The position numbers and the translations under genes were made by a program. A stretch of 16,951 bases of DNA from NCBI GenBank assembly GCA_029858845.1, contig JAOUEG010000012.1:1-16951 (forward strand), given 5' to 3'. Origin of the DNA: Chloroflexota bacterium (lineage in GTDB: Bacteria > Chloroflexota > Limnocylindria > Limnocylindrales > CSP1-4). This document shows positions 14,196-16,951 of this stretch, piece after piece; the first letter of the stretch is position 1; the number at the start of each line of letters is the position of its first letter. Below the pieces are notes generated by a model. The model was given only the letters and a program-made list of their open reading frames with translations, did not search any database and was not told the origin of the DNA.

Positions 14196-15242
14196 CTAGG
14201 CACGCACCTCCTGGCGCATGAACATGACGTACGCGAGGGCGAAGCAGGCGACCGTCATGGCCACCAGTCCCACGACCTGTGGCCACACGAGGATGAAGCT
14301 CTGGTCCAGCGACAGGAGCGACGGGATCCGCTGCTGCGCCTGCTCATAGCCGCTGAGGGTCGCCGGCGTGGAGACGGTGCTGACCTGCGGGTTGAGAAGC
14401 GTCAGCGAGGCCTCGCGATAGAGGGTGTCAGGCAGGAATCGACGGAGCGTCTCCTGGATGCCGATGTTCTGGAGCTGCTCCTCGGCGGTGCCGGCGACGG
14501 GCGCCAGGATGCCGCCGGCGAGGGAGACGATGAGCCCGCCGAAGAACGTCAGCAGCAGCCAGGTGCCGAACCCGATGAGCGCGGACGTCGCCGCGCGCCG
14601 GATGACGACGGAGAGCAGCATGCCGAAGGCCAGCCAGAGCGACACGTACACGAACGTCAGCAGGACCCAGAGGACGATGCGGAGCACCTCGGACGCAGCA
14701 GGAACGATCCCCAGGCGGATGAGGCCGAAGGCGGCGATGGCCCCCAGCACGGATACCAGGACCACGCCGATGACTGCCAGCCCGGCCACGAACTTGCCGT
14801 TGATGACGTCATCGCGGTGGATCGGCTGGGACAGCAGCCGCGGGAGTGTGCCATCGGCTCGCTCGCCGTTGATGGCATCGAACGCGAAGGCGAGGCCGAG
14901 CAGCGGCGCGACATAGGCAAGGAAGCCCGAGACGGACGGCAGCGTGACCTGGTTGCCGACGTCCGGGGCGAGCCAGAACAGCGCGATGAAGACGGCCCGC
15001 GCGTCGGTGACCGTTGACGCGATGTCCCGGATGGAACCGGTGGCGAAGTACAGCGGCGTCGCGGCCGCCAGCCCCAGGACGACGGCGAGCACGACGAATC
15101 GGGCGGAGAGGAGGTGGTCGCCGAACTCCTTGGCGCCCACCACCATCCAGCCCGCGCCCGGCACGGATCGCTCGTCGGAGCGGGTTCGCGGCGACTCGAC
15201 GGGCGACGCGGCCGGCGGCAGCGTGACCGGAGGAGCGCTCAT
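14196..15242 (-). CDS. ABC-2 type transporter permease (NosY-like)
   Basis: This 348-residue membrane subunit has hydrophobic segments near 46-66, 106-122, 152-174, 186-212, 222-246 and 318-342. After the second is FDAINGERADGTLPRLLSQP (121-140), matching the E-R-x-x-G-T-L coupling region of ABC-2 permeases that contacts the ATPase. A Pro/Ser-rich N-terminal tail of about 30 residues precedes the first helix. A large extracytoplasmic loop lies at about 250-315. Its ATG overlaps the ATPase stop by four bases (ATGA, 15239-15242). With the NEW3-domain protein upstream, the set resembles export or maturation systems of NosDFY style, but no nos partner is seen, so the substrate is open. A 138-base gap separates its stop from the GcvT-like gene. 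Confidence 0.9.
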   Translation of the reverse strand: MSAPPVTLPPAASPVESPRTRSDERSVPGAGWMVVGAKEFGDHLLSARFVVLAVVLGLAAATPLYFATGSIRDIASTVTDARAVFIALFWLAPDVGNQVTLPSVSGFLAYVAPLLGLAFAFDAINGERADGTLPRLLSQPIHRDDVINGKFVAGLAVIGVVLVSVLGAIAAFGLIRLGIVPAASEVLRIVLWVLLTFVYVSLWLAFGMLLSVVIRRAATSALIGFGTWLLLTFFGGLIVSLAGGILAPVAGTAEEQLQNIGIQETLRRFLPDTLYREASLTLLNPQVSTVSTPATLSGYEQAQQRIPSLLSLDQSFILVWPQVVGLVAMTVACFALAYVMFMRQEVRA

Positions 15243-16363
15243 GACGGACCCCCTTCGGACGCGGACCCGTGTCCGGCCACGGCCCCGGCGTGATCACCGG
15301 GCCGCGCTACGGCCTTGCGGTAGATGTCCTCGAGCGAGGGCTGGACCGCCCGGATGGATGCCAGCGCGAGATCCTGTTCGGCGACCACCCCGAGGATCAC
15401 CGCCCGCATCGCAGCCGGATCGGCGTCCGCGTCGATGATGACGTTCCATGGGTCCCCGGCCCGCGAGCCGGCCGTGACCCGGGCGACCCCTGCGACCTCG
15501 GACAGGACGGCTCGAGCCCGCTCGGCCTCATCCGTCCCGGTCGTTTCGATCCCCACCTCGAGGTGACCGGCGCCCTCGCCGAATCGAGCCGCGAGCTGCG
15601 CCATCGACCCCTGGCCGATCAGTCGACCGGCCGCGAAGATCCCGATCCGGTCGCACACCGACTGGACCTGGTTGAGCAGGTGGCTGGAAAGCAGGATCGC
15701 GATTCCGCGCTCGTCCACCAGACGTCGCAGCAGATCGAGGATCTCGACGACGCCGAGCGGGTCGATCGCGGTCGTCGGCTCGTCGAGGATGAGCACCTCG
15801 GGATCCTTTACCAGCGCATCGGCGATGCCGAGTCGCTGCAGCATGCCGCGGGAGTAGGTGTCGACACGATCATCGGCGCGTGAGGTCAGGCCCACCTGGT
15901 CGAGGACCTCGTCGATGGTGTCCTCCGCGACGGTCCGCTCGATGCGATTGAGTCGAGCGGTGTAGCGAAGGTTCTGGCGCCCGGTCATCGTGCCGTAGAA
16001 GCCGACGCTGTCCGGCATGTAGCCCACACGCCGCTTGACCTCCAGAGGGCCACGTGTCGGGTCCAGGCCGACCACCCGTGCCTCGCCGGCCGTCGGTTCG
16101 GTCAGGCCGAGGAGCATCAGGATGGTCGTGGTCTTGCCCGCACCGTTCTGCCCCAGCAGGCCGAAGATCTCCCCGGCGTGGACCTCGAGATCGAGCCGGT
16201 CCACGGCGACCAGGTCGTCATAGCGCTTCGTGAGGGCGCGAGTCCGGATCCGGATGGAGTCGGTCGGCGCATCGATCCCGCCGGCGCCCGGATCGGCGGC
16301 GGCTGCGAGCCGCCGGCCGGGACGCCGCTTCGGCGCGATGCGCTCGCGCGGGCCTGCGCTCAT
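15239..16363 (-). CDS. ABC transporter ATP-binding protein (NosF/CcmA-like)
   Basis: The 374-residue ATPase has Walker A GQNGAGKT (71-78), GYMPDSVGFYGTMT (114-127, the region after the Q-loop), the signature YSRGMLQRL (170-178, standing in for LSGGQ), Walker B VLILDEP (190-196) and the H-loop LLSSHLL (224-230). The forms YSRGM and DEPTTAIDP are typical of ABC-2 exporters and gliding/Cu-processing ATPases. A C-terminal regulatory part with alternating strands (about 265-350) ends in QPSLEDIYRKAV, the usual tail motif. An Arg/Ala/Pro-rich N-terminal extension of about 35 residues is extra. ATG 16363 overlaps the NEW3 gene stop by four bases; a longer frame to 16630 would run through that gene and is rejected. 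It drives the permease encoded directly downstream. Confidence 0.93.
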   Translation of the reverse strand: MSAGPRERIAPKRRPGRRLAAAADPGAGGIDAPTDSIRIRTRALTKRYDDLVAVDRLDLEVHAGEIFGLLGQNGAGKTTTILMLLGLTEPTAGEARVVGLDPTRGPLEVKRRVGYMPDSVGFYGTMTGRQNLRYTARLNRIERTVAEDTIDEVLDQVGLTSRADDRVDTYSRGMLQRLGIADALVKDPEVLILDEPTTAIDPLGVVEILDLLRRLVDERGIAILLSSHLLNQVQSVCDRIGIFAAGRLIGQGSMAQLAARFGEGAGHLEVGIETTGTDEAERARAVLSEVAGVARVTAGSRAGDPWNVIIDADADPAAMRAVILGVVAEQDLALASIRAVQPSLEDIYRKAVARPGDHAGAVAGHGSASEGGPS

Positions 16364-16951
16364 CGACGACCGTACGTCCGGAAGACGTAGAACAGTCCCC
16401 CCAGGATGAGCACGATGAGCCCGAGGCCCACCAGCGCCCATATGGGCGACGTCTCGACGGTGAAGCGGACCGACGCACTGGCCGAGGCGCCCTCGGCCGA
16501 GGAGCTCCGGAAACTCACCGCGTAATCGCCGGCGACGGCCTCCCCCGACGGGGTGATGGTGGCCGTCACGGTGCCGACCTCGTTGGGGGCGATGGACGCC
16601 ACCGTCTCCGGGTCGAAGACGACGGTCCATCCGGACGGCGGCGTTCCCGTGACCGTGACGTTCGTCATCGGGGCGGTCCCCGTGTTCGTGACCACGAAGG
16701 CCATCGTCGTCGCGGCGCCTGCGGATCCACTGGCCGAGAGCAGGTCATCCGGCGTCGAAAGCGTCGCGGAATACGAGCCCGTGATCTCGATCCCGAGGTC
16801 AGCCTGGGCGGTCCGCTCCCCCGCCGTTGCCTCGACGGAGATCGGGTACTGGCCAGCCTCCGCGTCGCTGGCGGCCGTCACGGCGACGGTGATGTTCTGG
16901 GTCGAACCCGATTGGACGACGGTGGATGCCGCCTGGGTCTCGCCGGTGAGG
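16360..16951 (-). CDS. NEW3-domain membrane-anchored protein (partial, N-terminus beyond the window)
   Basis: The frame is open to the right edge and ends at 16360, giving 196 residues of the C-terminus. It contains beta-sandwich repeats: a part ending AGQYPISVEATAGE, then FVVTNTGTAPMTNVTVTGT, PPSGWTVVFDPETVASIAPNE and VAGDYAVSF. This matches the NEW3 (NPCBM-associated, COG1470) pattern of N-x-G-x-x-x-x-x-N, P-x-G-W, F-x-P and A-G-D-Y. One transmembrane helix, SPIWALVGLGLIVLILGGLF, is followed by a short basic tail (RTYGRR), so the domains face outward and the tail is cytoplasmic. The stop overlaps the ATPase start (ATGA, 16360-16363). It is likely the extracytoplasmic accessory or substrate-presenting subunit of the ABC system; its N-terminal signal and further repeats should lie to the right. 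Confidence 0.9.
   Translation of the reverse strand, partial: LTGETQAASTVVQSGSTQNITVAVTAASDAEAGQYPISVEATAGERTAQADLGIEITGSYSATLSTPDDLLSASGSAGAATTMAFVVTNTGTAPMTNVTVTGTPPSGWTVVFDPETVASIAPNEVGTVTATITPSGEAVAGDYAVSFRSSSAEGASASASVRFTVETSPIWALVGLGLIVLILGGLFYVFRTYGRR

Noticed and set aside
12816..15017. A 733-codon open frame on the plus strand
   Set aside because: It runs antisense to the GcvT-like and ABC-2 permease genes, which have clear domains, and is itself low in complexity with no motif.
16364..16630. N-terminal extension of the NosF-like ATPase
   Set aside because: It overlaps the well-supported NEW3 gene in another frame and is Arg/Gly-rich with no domain.
1..16951. CRISPR array, tRNA, rRNA, insertion sequence or phage genes
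   Set aside because: No regularly spaced repeats, cloverleaf-like segments, transposase motifs or terminal inverted repeats were seen on either strand.

Overview
The window is about 17 kb of GC-rich, gene-dense bacterial chromosome. Third codon positions are strongly G/C, TTG and GTG starts with clear Shine-Dalgarno sequences recur, and most genes abut or overlap. The double zinc-ribbon protein, the COG4315-type lipoprotein, the DUF6512 membrane protein and the NEW3/ABC trio are a combination I associate with uncultured Chloroflexota (Limnocylindria-like lineages). That placement is an inference; no rRNA or tRNA marker is present. I saw no mobile element, CRISPR array or RNA gene.

Layout, left to right. 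(1) From the left edge to 6212, six genes run on the minus strand with gaps or overlaps of -11 to 82 bases. In transcription order they are a HupE/UreJ-type membrane protein, a DUF6512 membrane protein, a PEP-synthase-like (rifampin-phosphotransferase-like) enzyme, a PlsY-like membrane acyltransferase, a LolD/MacB-type ABC ATPase and an FtsX-type permease cut by the window edge. (2) At 6454-7641 an RtcB RNA ligase is transcribed to the right, divergent from HupE. (3) At 7651-8850 a six-hairpin glycosidase-like protein lies on the minus strand, convergent with rtcB. (4) From 9153 to 11064 is a run of small genes: a double zinc-ribbon protein (+), a YCII-family protein (-), a DUF1918 protein (+) and a lipoprotein with the COG4315 secreted repeat (+). 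The intergenic DNA here holds several strong inverted repeats, including a long hairpin terminator between the convergent zinc-ribbon and YCII genes. (5) At 11168-14057 on the minus strand a GcvT-like folate-binding protein is followed after one base by a CrtI/PYROXD2-type flavin oxidoreductase. (6) From 14196 to the right edge, a NEW3-domain membrane-anchored protein (5' end missing), a NosF-like ABC ATPase and an ABC-2 permease form an operon joined by two 4-base ATGA overlaps.

How the genes may work together. The GcvT-like/FAD pair suggests oxidation of a methylated amine or related compound with the one-carbon unit passed to tetrahydrofolate, but the substrate is not visible. The NEW3/ABC/ABC-2 operon looks like an exporter with an extracytoplasmic accessory protein. 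The most unusual unit is the left block: a phosphohistidine-type phosphotransferase gene overlaps by one base a PlsY-like gene whose family motifs are altered, followed by an ABC exporter. This could be a lipid- or small-molecule-modifying system, but the sequence alone does not prove a function.
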